Assembly (NCBI GenBank): GCA_947177925.1
Contig: CAMWWJ010000155.1
Span: 1 to 7,807, forward strand
DNA from: an uncultured Lachnospiraceae bacterium
GTDB lineage: Bacteria; Bacillota; Clostridia; Lachnospirales; Lachnospiraceae
Length of the DNA stretch: 7,807 nt
Reading direction: 5' to 3'
This document shows, in pieces, positions 1 to 6,193 of the stretch. The notes below the pieces were generated by a model that was not told the DNA's origin, ran no database searches, and was given only the letters and a program-made list of their open reading frames with translations. The first letter of the stretch is position 1; every line of letters starts with the position of its first letter. Position numbers and translations under genes: made by a program.

Positions 1-58
1 GTTCCTGTGAGATGCCTTCTTTTTTTCGTATTTCCTTTAATTTTTCAGAAAAATTCAT
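1..58 (-). CDS. XRE-family HTH regulator, N-terminus only (cut by window edge)
   Basis: Only the first 19 codons are inside the window, reading MNFSEKLKEIRKKEGISQE. This is the typical opening of an XRE/Cro-family DNA-binding domain: helix 1 followed by the KKEGISQE turn that usually leads into the recognition helices. The ATG is at positions 58-56, with AAGGAG about 10 nt upstream. The gene starts 30 nt after the ABC permease stop codon on the same strand, so it is probably the third gene of that operon. A regulator next to an ABC exporter would fit local control of the exporter. That role is inference, and the rest of the protein cannot be seen. Confidence 0.7.
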   Translation of the reverse strand, partial: MNFSEKLKEIRKKEGISQE

Positions 59-88
59 ATTTGTTCTTCTCCTTCTTCAATGTACATT

Positions 89-2332
89 TTATTCTTTTAA
101 AAGTGAATATGCAGTAATTTTTTTGATTGGCGCTGAAAGAAGTACGCTGATTACAAATGCCACGGCAGTAAATATCATGGCAAATACAATCAATATCCAG
201 ACAGATACTTCAAAATGATTTTTTACAGCCCCAATCAGGGAAAAAATAATTTTGTTGATTGCGGGAAGATACCACAGCCCGGCTATCACCGAAATGATTG
301 ACGCCACAGCCACAACGGGTATAAAGCTAAGCGCTGTCTTAACCGTAAGCTGCCTGTTTGTGTATCCAATCGCTTTATAGATACCGAATTCCTGCCTGCG
401 TCTGCTGATCATTGAATTTATGAGTACATACATCACAAGCAGCACCATCAGAACGGAAATTACAAACAGAATTACCACGATCGCAGAGACAATACCAGTA
501 TACATCATTCTGCCATTTTCACTCATCTGCTCAAAATTTACTGATGATTTAATGACTGCATCATGGCTTTCTTCGTACTCAGTTATAAACACATCGGCAT
601 TTTTATCATATAAGTAAACATTGACGGAATTTGCTGCATCGCCGATTTTTTCGTATCCTTCACTTGTCAGCTGACATACCGATCCTGCATTATTCACACT
701 TTGAATATAGCCGGTTACAATATAATCCGTTGATTTATCACCAACTGTCAGCTCTATTTTATTACCGATAGGAAACTCATCTGAAATTGCATTACCCACT
801 GCGATTTCATTATCTTTCACAGGACTATGTCCTTCATAGCATATATCATTTGTTGCTTTTGAAAAATCTTCACACACAAAGGCTGTAAGACTTCCGTTCT
901 CATAACTGACAGGTACGGAAGCATATTCCATAAAAAGCCTTACACGACTGTCATTTTCAAGAAGCCCCTTAAGCTCCGTCATTTTTTCATCCTCTGCCGT
1001 AAAAATAACAGACGGTAATTCTTCTGAAAGTGTATTCATAAAATTGTCCGGCTTGACACTTACATTGTATAGAAGTGTTCCCGCGAAGGACAGCAGCACC
1101 ATGATACCAAATGAGACAATAAATAATAATATATTTTGTCCTGCCGATTCGTCTCCGGTGATACCTCTTATGGCATTGATCGGCTCTAATCTATGTATTT
1201 TCCCTGCTGAAAGATAGGAAAAAATTGATATTGCGCATGTCAGTGTCAGTATTACAATAAATAAAGCCATTATATCAAAATCGGGCGTATAAGAAAATCC
1301 TGATTGGATTGCTAAAATACCTGCTACGAAAGGCAGGACTGCATAAGACAAGGCGATTCCAATTACCGTGGAAGCAATGCCTACAAGTATGTAGGGCATA
1401 ACTGCTGAAGCAATAATCATATGGCTTGTATAGCCAATCGCTTTTAATACTCCCATCTGTGCCAGTTCATCTTCAATTGCGCTTCGTATCCGAAAGTTAC
1501 TGAGGAAAATACTCACTACAAGTATAATAGCCGCAAGCGCCAAAAATATAACGATAAGCAGGGTACAGACCATCGTTCTGGTCTGCTTTGAGGTGTCCCT
1601 GTCATTGATATTTAATAATGCAATCCCTTTTTCTCTTAAAATTTCAGAGATTGTATTTTTCATTTCGCTTAGATCAGCAATGCTGGTTGTTTTTAAGGAA
1701 TATTCTGTAATGACATGCTCACTATATTCATGCACAAAGTCTTCATAGACAGCTCCCGGAAAATATCCGCCAATCAGCCCGGTACCGTAATTTCCATACT
1801 GCATTTCCAATACGATTCCACCAATATCATAAGTATGCTCCTTACCATCTATGGAGTAGGCAATACTGGCGCCTTCAGCAAAACCGCCTAATTCCTTCAT
1901 ATACATGGGAATATAAACAGAACTGTCACTCTTTTCGGAATATTCCGTAACATCAAGCAGATTCAGTTTTCTTTCCTCATCAAGATTGTAAAAAACAGTA
2001 TTCATGTCAAAATCAGAACCTGCAAATTCACAAACCGTTACCGGTGTAAACACCCCGCCATGCTTTTCAACAAATGATACTCCATCAATTTCTTCCACTT
2101 CTGTATGCAGATCTTTATTATCCTGAATTTGTGGAATGATAAAATTGATATCCGCTGCAGCCAGCTTATCAAACAGGCTGTCATAAGCATTAAATGTTTG
2201 AAAAGCAAGCACAAGAGCAATATTTATAATAAATGCGGTCAGGCAGATAAACACCCCAAAGGATATATATTGTCCCTTTGCTTTATTCAAATTATACAGG
2301 GTAAGCGTGGATATTTTCTTCAATATTACCAC
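89..2332 (-). CDS. FtsX/MacB-like ABC transporter permease
   Basis: This membrane subunit of an ABC exporter (FtsX/MacB/SalY type) would pair with the ATPase encoded just upstream. At 747 aa it has the duplicated-permease layout: membrane segment near residues 22-44, extracytoplasmic domain about 46-250, membrane segments about 254-278, 305-340 and 352-375, another at 401-422, a second extracytoplasmic domain about 425-605, and three final segments about 611-637, 668-700 and 711-733. Each half carries the cytoplasmic coupling motif, GVLKAIGYT at 294-302 and GIYKAIGYT at 650-658, expected to contact the ATPase. The coordinates use the longest form, a GTG start overlapping the end of the ATPase gene. 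A TTG at 2323 (744 aa, beginning MKKIS) is better placed behind GGGGTGG with a 5-nt gap and may be the true start. Either start implies translational coupling. The substrate is unknown; antimicrobial peptides or lipids are typical for the family. Confidence 0.92.
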   Translation of the reverse strand: MVILKKISTLTLYNLNKAKGQYISFGVFICLTAFIINIALVLAFQTFNAYDSLFDKLAAADINFIIPQIQDNKDLHTEVEEIDGVSFVEKHGGVFTPVTVCEFAGSDFDMNTVFYNLDEERKLNLLDVTEYSEKSDSSVYIPMYMKELGGFAEGASIAYSIDGKEHTYDIGGIVLEMQYGNYGTGLIGGYFPGAVYEDFVHEYSEHVITEYSLKTTSIADLSEMKNTISEILREKGIALLNINDRDTSKQTRTMVCTLLIVIFLALAAIILVVSIFLSNFRIRSAIEDELAQMGVLKAIGYTSHMIIASAVMPYILVGIASTVIGIALSYAVLPFVAGILAIQSGFSYTPDFDIMALFIVILTLTCAISIFSYLSAGKIHRLEPINAIRGITGDESAGQNILLFIVSFGIMVLLSFAGTLLYNVSVKPDNFMNTLSEELPSVIFTAEDEKMTELKGLLENDSRVRLFMEYASVPVSYENGSLTAFVCEDFSKATNDICYEGHSPVKDNEIAVGNAISDEFPIGNKIELTVGDKSTDYIVTGYIQSVNNAGSVCQLTSEGYEKIGDAANSVNVYLYDKNADVFITEYEESHDAVIKSSVNFEQMSENGRMMYTGIVSAIVVILFVISVLMVLLVMYVLINSMISRRRQEFGIYKAIGYTNRQLTVKTALSFIPVVAVASIISVIAGLWYLPAINKIIFSLIGAVKNHFEVSVWILIVFAMIFTAVAFVISVLLSAPIKKITAYSLLKE

Positions 2333-3087
2333 CCCATTTCTTTGATGAATTTATCAAGTTTTTCAGTTCTTTCAGTATTGTCCTGCTCAAATTCCTCCAG
2401 ATCACACTCGCCGAAAATTTTTCCATCTTTAATGTAAATGATACGATTTCCCCGCAGGGCTGATTTTTTGTCGTGCGTAACCATGACGATGCTCTGCCCT
2501 TTTTGATGAAGTGAAGTAAACACATCAAGGACTGCCCCCGAATTTGCAGAATTTAACGCACCTGTCGGCTCATCCGCAAAAAGTACGTTTGGACTGTTAA
2601 TCACTGCCCTGACAATGCCTGCCCTTTGTGCTTCGCCTCCTGAAATCTGGGAAGATGTTTTTCTCCAGGTTTTTTCAGGAATATTCACCAGTGAAAACAG
2701 CTCCTTTGCGCGGGTTTTGATGTCTTCCCTGTCTTTGCTTGTCAGTACCCCTGCTGTAATGACATTATCCATAAGGTTCATCTTATCAATCAGATAAATC
2801 TGTTGGAATACGAATCCACACTGCTTCCGCCGAAACACAGCTAACCTGTCATTGTTTAGTTTCGTGATGTCCGTTCCGTCAAAGTGAATCTCCCCACCGT
2901 CCGGCTTATCCATCCCTGAGAGGGAATACATCAGGGTAGATTTGCCTGCCCCCGATGAACCCATGATGACAGTAAAATCTCCCTTATAAATGTCAATATT
3001 CAGGTCTGAATAAATGACCTGAATACTTTCACCTTTGCCAAAAGCTTTTTTTAAATGCTTTGCCGATATGACTGTTTGTTTGTCCAT
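2326..3087 (-). CDS. ABC transporter ATP-binding protein (MacB/LolD/SalX-like)
   Basis: This 253-aa protein is the cytoplasmic ATPase that powers the FtsX-like permease encoded next to it. All ABC motifs are visible, counted from the chosen start: Walker A GSSGAGKS at 43-50, Q-loop near Gln95-Gln96, signature ISGGEAQR at 148-155, Walker B VLFADEP at 168-174, and the switch histidine in VTHD at 203-206. Its length is normal for this subfamily. The ATG at 3087 is preceded by AAAGGTGG with a 7-nt gap. The frame stays open for 30 more codons up to 3177, but that extension reads as leader sequence, overlaps the hairpin region and does not look like an ABC N-terminus. The gene overlaps the longest form of the permease ORF by a few bases. 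Function as an ATPase is well supported; the cargo is not known. Confidence 0.95.
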   Translation of the reverse strand: MDKQTVISAKHLKKAFGKGESIQVIYSDLNIDIYKGDFTVIMGSSGAGKSTLMYSLSGMDKPDGGEIHFDGTDITKLNNDRLAVFRRKQCGFVFQQIYLIDKMNLMDNVITAGVLTSKDREDIKTRAKELFSLVNIPEKTWRKTSSQISGGEAQRAGIVRAVINSPNVLFADEPTGALNSANSGAVLDVFTSLHQKGQSIVMVTHDKKSALRGNRIIYIKDGKIFGECDLEEFEQDNTERTEKLDKFIKEMGW

Positions 3088-3127
3088 GATACAACCACCT
3101 TTCTTTTTATTCCTGCGGGCAATGAGC

Positions 3128-3337
3128 CTAACCATGAAACATGACTTTGTGTCGTGCTTGCACGAGCATAAAGCCATGTTTCATGGCTTGGCGAATGCCG
3201 CGAGGGTCAACAACTCCGTTGCTTGCAGCGGGGTTGTTGGCTATGTGACAACCATAATGAGAAAGCCTTAGTTGCGCCACCAACAGTTGTATACATTTGA
3301 TTTTTTTCATGCAACTTTTCGTTGCATACGAAATCAT
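3128..3337 (-). CDS. Possible 69-codon leader ORF upstream of the ABC operon
   Basis: This short ORF has a near-ideal ribosome binding site: AAGGAGG at 3350-3344, a 6-nt gap, then ATG at 3337. Its stop lies 40 nt before the ABC ATPase start. The product is Cys-, His- and Lys-rich and matches no family I can name. Its coding sequence contains three inverted repeats. The two arms of the largest encode the similar C-terminal strings MKHGF and VMFHG, so the peptide may be a by-product of RNA structure. It could be a regulatory leader peptide read for its effect on RNA folding, or a spurious ORF within a dispersed structured element. The initiation signal is strong; a functional peptide is doubtful. 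Confidence 0.35.
   Translation of the reverse strand: MISYATKSCMKKIKCIQLLVAQLRLSHYGCHIANNPAASNGVVDPRGIRQAMKHGFMLVQARHKVMFHG
3132..3186. repeat. Long imperfect hairpin in the ABC leader
   Basis: CCATGAAACATG at 3132-3143 is the exact reverse complement of CATGTTTCATGG at 3175-3186. The pairing continues inward through CTTT/AAAG and CGTG/CACG around a CTTG loop. Read as minus-strand RNA, the first internal mismatch becomes a G-U wobble. No T-run follows on either strand, so it is not a simple intrinsic terminator. Confidence 0.8.
3208..3253. promoter_or_regulatory. Competing inverted repeats in the ABC leader
   Basis: CAACAAC at 3208-3214 pairs with GTTGTTG at 3233-3239, extended by CC/GG inside. 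The right arm can instead pair outward: GGTTGT at 3232-3237 is the reverse complement of ACAACC at 3248-3253. The two structures exclude each other, which is the layout of an attenuator or translational switch. The pairings are visible in the sequence; regulation is inference. Confidence 0.45.
3309..3327. repeat. Short perfect hairpin just after the leader start codon
   Basis: ATGCAAC at 3309-3315 and GTTGCAT at 3321-3327 form a perfect 7-bp stem with a 5-nt loop. On the minus strand it begins about 8 nt after the leader ATG, close enough to be melted or blocked by an initiating ribosome. Confidence 0.6.
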
Positions 3338-3525
3338 AATTATCCTCCTTAGTTACCGTAATTTGCCGTGTTTTAGAGACTTTTGCGCACTCCGAAAAAT
3401 CCACATAAATTTCACATAATGTAACATACTACGTAAAATAATAAAAAATAGAACAGAGTTTAATATCCAATCGTGGTTGATTTCAATCCATTGAACTAAT
3501 TTTATTTTTTCGGCAGGAGGGATAA
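3338..3525. other. AT-rich spacer probably holding the ABC operon promoter
   Basis: No gene is apparent here. Its minus strand carries the leader ribosome binding site at 3344-3350, and the AT-rich stretch 3400-3480 should contain the operon promoter, although no -35/-10 pair is clear enough to call. CACATAA occurs twice, at 3402-3408 and 3413-3419, exactly 11 bp (about one helical turn) apart. This could be a regulator site. Confidence 0.3.
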
Positions 3526-3834
3526 CAGAGCTCCCGAGAGGACGAGGTAGGGGGCGAAATCTCTGCTGGATCATCTTCCATAGAACGGCGGATGGGGCTT
3601 ACGTGTGAAATCGCGAAATGGAATACGGGGTATCGAAGACTTTTTGTCTTGCTTACAATGAGCAAAAATGAGATTATTTCTTTTATGCATAAGGAGCAGG
3701 CACATATTGAGACTGCGCCAGGGGATGTGATTAATTCAAATATGCGGAAAGTTTACAAATATGATGAGAACAAAATAGTGAAATGTGAGAGCATCTATCA
3801 GAAATGGTGGGTGCTTTTATTATATAAAAAATAA
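3526..3834 (+). pseudogene. 5'-truncated open frame of unknown function, probable phage remnant
   Basis: The frame is open from just after a stop at 3523-3525 to TAA at 3832-3834, 102 sense codons. It lacks a start codon with a ribosome binding site near its upstream end. Internal ATGs occur at 3592 and 3658, the latter giving a 58-aa product beginning MSKNEIISFMHK, but neither has a convincing ribosome binding site. I do not recognise the protein. Its stop lies 11 nt before the terminase-like ORF, with the ribosome binding site of that ORF in between, so it looks like the preceding gene of the same phage cluster. The region 3520-3640 is clearly more GC-rich than the AT-rich DNA before it, which suggests a junction near 3500-3525. 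The likely status is the 3' part of a longer gene that lost its beginning; a small intact gene starting at 3658 is the alternative. Confidence 0.4.
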
Positions 3835-3845
3835 AAGGAATTCCG

Positions 3846-4094
3846 ATGGCTGGAAGAAAGCCAAAGCCTACAGCAGTAAAGAAGCTGGAAGGCAATTCAG
3901 GAAAGAGAAAACTGAATATAAAAGGGCCAGTTCCAGCAAAGGGAATGCCTGCCTGTCCTGACTGGCTTATGCCAAAAGTAAAAAAGAAATGGAAGGGAAA
4001 GGGATACTAGACGGTCTATACCAGAACAGAGCTAACGGATGAATTGCACGATACATTTGGTTTCTGTACTGCTCTTCCGAAAACACAAATATAG
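3846..4094 (+). pseudogene. Phage terminase small subunit, P27-like, N-terminal remnant
   Basis: The first 54 codons (3846-4010) begin MAGRKPKPTAVKKLEGNSGK and continue through CPDWL, the characteristic N-terminus of P27-family small terminase subunits, which help the large subunit recognise and package phage DNA. Family members run to roughly 150 aa. Here an in-frame TAG at 4008-4010 ends the ORF. The same frame then continues as TVYTRTELTDE up to another TAG at 4092-4094, which resembles a decayed version of the next family segment but soon loses likeness. The ribosome binding site AAAAGGA lies 6 nt before the ATG. No large subunit, portal or capsid gene follows. This is a phage fossil; the family call is from memory of the conserved N-terminus and is fairly secure. 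Confidence 0.7.
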
Positions 4095-4119
4095 ATATAT
4101 TAGTTTATTCCTCATATAA

Positions 4120-4277
4120 AGGATAAAAAAGCCCATGCCGAAAATCAGCATCAGGGTGCCGAATAAAAATAAAACAAGCGTCCCTGGAGTCAGGGGCGCA
4201 ATGGTAATGCTTAAGACCAAAACAATGGCTATAATGGACTCAAATACCTTTTATGTAAAGGGGTTCTCTCTCTTCAA
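4120..4277 (-). pseudogene. DUF1538-like membrane protein, N-terminal fragment with in-frame stop
   Basis: From a TTG at 4277, preceded by AAGGAG with an 8-nt gap, the frame reads LKRENPFT, then a TAA at 4253-4251. It continues in the same frame as KVFESIIAIVLVLSITIAP and TLVLFLFGTLMLIFGMGFFIL. The hydrophobic TLVLFLFG...IFGMGFF stretch resembles the first membrane segments of DUF1538 proteins, a family of multi-pass membrane proteins often linked to transport. After residue string FFIL the likeness stops near 4120, and the frame runs about 90 bp into the antisense of the terminase remnant. A whole DUF1538 protein would be several hundred residues, so this is a fragment interrupted by both a nonsense codon and a rearrangement. 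The family assignment is moderate; the hydrophobic fragment and the stop are plain. Confidence 0.45.
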
Positions 4278-4407
4278 ATACAATACTCCTTCCGTTTGCC
4301 TATCTTTGTTTGCTAGATAATTAATGTAGCATAAAAATCCTTCTGTGCAAAATTGTAAATTAAAAGATGTGTAACCGTTTGGGTTTTTATATAGGAGGGG
4401 ACCACAC
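4278..4407. other. Gene-free spacer downstream of the PIN gene
   Basis: I see no gene, hairpin terminator or clear promoter between the end of the PIN-domain gene and the DUF1538-like fragment. The only signal is AAGGAG on the minus strand just before 4277, a leftover ribosome binding site for the broken membrane gene. Confidence 0.4.
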
Positions 4408-4986
4408 TTATTTAGCTTCATAGCCAATTTTATTCAACCACTCTTCGCTGCTCAAAACAGTTAATCCTATATCAGATGCATAATCATCAAACAAGTTTTG
4501 TTCCGGATGAAGAAATACTCTTCCTTTATCATTCGTTACAATTTGATATTCATCCTCTGCTGTTTTTGCTATCGCAATCAGCTCACATTCTCCTAAATCT
4601 TTTTTTCTAAAGCTTTTTTTCTTAATATCATCTGCAGTAATTACACCTTGCGATATAAGAAGATTTAAGTAATTGATATCACTCATCCAACTATAGAATC
4701 TCCTTCGTATCTTTTTCAATTCTTCTTTTGCACCGGGTATATCATCTAATTTAACCATACGGATTACTTTCATCCCCATTGTTCCATATGTAAGGTTATA
4801 TACAGAATTATACGCATTTTTTGCCGTTCCGTCTTCAATCTTTAGATAATATCTTGGTTCTAATTCATTAAGAATCGTTTCTGTAACTGTTATTTCTGTT
4901 TCGTTTTTCTTACACAAATCTGCAACTGCAAAAATCGTATCACAAATAGAATGAAGAAAAACATTCGTATCTACTAAGTAATACAT
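4408..4986 (-). CDS. PIN-domain ribonuclease, probable effector of the three-gene operon
   Basis: This 192-aa protein has the acidic signature of a PIN nuclease, which uses metal ions to cut RNA. The N-terminal strand YLVDTNVFL places Asp6, TETILNELEP supplies Glu41 (or Glu36), KKDLGECE gives Asp130, Glu133 and Glu135, and IVTNDKGR gives the final Asp153. The spacing is longer than in VapC toxins (about 130-140 aa), because residues 45-125 form a charged insert and about 30 residues follow the last acidic motif. The ATG overlaps the peptidase stop as TGATG, with GGAG 8 nt upstream, so translation is coupled to the preceding gene. In this context it is probably the toxic or defence effector of the operon, held in check by its partners. 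The PIN fold is well supported; the target RNA and the toxin role are inference. Confidence 0.83.
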   Translation of the reverse strand: MYYLVDTNVFLHSICDTIFAVADLCKKNETEITVTETILNELEPRYYLKIEDGTAKNAYNSVYNLTYGTMGMKVIRMVKLDDIPGAKEELKKIRRRFYSWMSDINYLNLLISQGVITADDIKKKSFRKKDLGECELIAIAKTAEDEYQIVTNDKGRVFLHPEQNLFDDYASDIGLTVLSSEEWLNKIGYEAK

Positions 4987-5744
4987 CAGTCTATCTCCGC
5001 TCCGTTTCTTAGTTTTATGGATTCTCCAGTAGCTTTTCCGATTTTTCCGTTCTCCACAAGATAATCAACTTTTTTTTGTAACTCTTTATAAGGCTTCATA
5101 AATTTCTGGTATTGTGGCAAGTCTTCATTTACAGCATAAAAATCTCTGTCAAAACTTTCTGAAACTTTTCCACCTAAAGCCTTTTCGATTTCTTTTCTAA
5201 CCTTTCTATATTGATTTCCTTGCTTATTTTTATACAATAATCTACGCAATACCATTTCAAAGCTCAAACAATATTTATGACACAATTCGTTTACATATCT
5301 TCCGAATTGTGCTCTATTTCCAGTAAGAAACAAATCTTGTTCAATTGCCACATAATAGTCTCTCACTAAATACTCTTCGGGATACAGCAATTCGCCGGCA
5401 AATTCATTTGCTTCCTGCTCCACCCTATCAGACGAATAGCCGAGTACACTATCATCATCAGAAATGCTTTTACCTTTATGAAGAAACCAATGTCCTACTT
5501 CATGAGCAAGAGTAAAATTCTGATGTCCTTGTGATCTTTTATAATTAACACAAATGACAGCCATACCATTTGCTCCATATCCGATAAACCCTGAAAGCTT
5601 ATCAATATCTTCCTTAAACAAAAGTAGATTATATTTATTTATATAATCAACTTTTTCCAATTGTGCAAAAAAATCGCCAGAGAAGCCTTCTATTTCAAAG
5701 AATTCCCTGGCTTTATTAACTGCTTCAAGAACATTTCTTGTCAA
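4986..5744 (-). CDS. ImmA/IrrE family zinc metallopeptidase
   Basis: This 252-aa protein carries the zinc-peptidase motif HEVGH at residues 81-85 (within TLAHEVGHWFLHKG), with QEANEFAGELLYP at 110-122 supplying the likely third ligand Glu111. That is the pattern of the ImmA/IrrE family (COG2856). ImmA cleaves the ImmR repressor of ICEBs1, and IrrE/PprI cleaves the DdrO repressor in Deinococcus. Unlike many relatives it has no HTH domain fused in front; the HTH is a separate gene 23 nt upstream. Residues 170-252 form a charged helical tail of unknown role, possibly for contact with the partner proteins. The start is TTG at 5744, preceded by AAAAGAGG with a 5-nt gap, and no nearby ATG keeps the N-terminus. 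By analogy it would process the HTH protein on an unknown signal. The peptidase family is secure; the substrate is inference. Confidence 0.92.
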   Translation of the reverse strand: MTRNVLEAVNKAREFFEIEGFSGDFFAQLEKVDYINKYNLLLFKEDIDKLSGFIGYGANGMAVICVNYKRSQGHQNFTLAHEVGHWFLHKGKSISDDDSVLGYSSDRVEQEANEFAGELLYPEEYLVRDYYVAIEQDLFLTGNRAQFGRYVNELCHKYCLSFEMVLRRLLYKNKQGNQYRKVRKEIEKALGGKVSESFDRDFYAVNEDLPQYQKFMKPYKELQKKVDYLVENGKIGKATGESIKLRNGAEID

Positions 5745-5767
5745 AAGAATACCTCTTTTCTCTAAAA

Positions 5768-6112
5768 TTACACCTCTTCCAACAGTACCTCATTAACAAA
5801 AGCATAATCATTCATAAAATCTTGAATTTTAGCTTTTACGTTTTTTGATTTTACAGAGTCCTTACCTCTGTTCATTGTTGAAACCAGCAAGTCTTTATTT
5901 CTCACTTCACCATCAACAAGATAACGGACATCGCAATGAAGAGCATTACAAATTAAAGACAAGTCAAACTCATCAATATCCTCATAGGCTAACTTGTTAT
6001 TAATAATATCATCAATAACCTCTTCATCCATAAAAGTCATTTTAGATAAAGTAGAAACCTCAATGCCTAACAAATTCATTCTATCCTGCAGCTCGCTACC
6101 GATATATTGCAT
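5768..6112 (-). CDS. XRE-like HTH regulator, probable repressor of the operon
   Basis: This 114-aa protein has an XRE/Cro-like fold in its first 67 residues: helix IGSELQDRMNLLG, a turn into VSTLSKMTFMDEEVIDDIIN, then the final helix pair ending in ALHCDVRYLVDG. That is the usual end of such domains, where the protein contacts DNA as a dimer. A Lys/Arg-rich linker at 71-95 and an acidic C-terminus follow, and could be the peptidase-sensitive or PIN-binding segment. The frame starts at GTG 6118, but AGGAGG lies only 1 nt from that codon and 7 nt from the ATG at 6112, so the ATG is chosen. It is the first gene of the operon, directly behind a good promoter flanked by palindromes, as expected for an autorepressor. 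The HTH call is good; self-repression and cleavage by the adjacent peptidase are inference. Confidence 0.78.
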   Translation of the reverse strand: MQYIGSELQDRMNLLGIEVSTLSKMTFMDEEVIDDIINNKLAYEDIDEFDLSLICNALHCDVRYLVDGEVRNKDLLVSTMNRGKDSVKSKNVKAKIQDFMNDYAFVNEVLLEEV

Positions 6113-6148
6113 AAGCACACCTCCTACTCTTTCTCAAAAAACAAATTT

Positions 6149-6177
6149 AGTATACTATAAAACACCCGGTTTGTCAC
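6149..6177 (-). promoter_or_regulatory. Promoter of the HTH-peptidase-PIN operon
   Basis: On the minus strand, GTGACA (6177-6172) and TATACT (6154-6149) are separated by exactly 17 bp. Each is one mismatch from the sigma-A consensus. The -10 box ends 36 nt before the chosen ATG at 6112 and upstream of AGGAGG. The -10 lies inside the perfect palindrome TAGTATACTA at 6148-6157, so a dimeric repressor bound there would block RNA polymerase. Confidence 0.75.
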
Positions 6178-6193
6178 CACTTTTATTATATTA

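Noticed and set aside
3087..3177. 30-codon N-terminal extension of the ABC ATPase
   Set aside because: The extension overlaps the hairpin and the end of the leader ORF, while the ATG at 3087 has a good AAAGGTGG and gives a standard ABC N-terminus.
3132..3186. Intrinsic terminator
   Set aside because: The hairpin is strong, but no T-run follows on either strand, so termination by this structure is not supported.
3035..3271. 78-aa plus-strand ORF across the ABC start and the leader hairpins
   Set aside because: It is antisense to the ATPase N-terminus and the structured leader, lacks a ribosome binding site, and its open state follows from the inverted repeats.
3207..3404. 65-codon minus-strand ORF overlapping the leader ORF
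   Set aside because: It has no ribosome binding site comparable to AAGGAGG of the 3337 start and runs through the AT-rich promoter region.
3483..3665. 60-aa minus-strand ORF
   Set aside because: It is antisense to the open frame that ends in register with the terminase remnant, and it has no ribosome binding site or family likeness.
4135..4320. 61-aa plus-strand ORF
   Set aside because: It is antisense to the hydrophobic DUF1538-like fragment, whose minus-strand reading is the convincing one.
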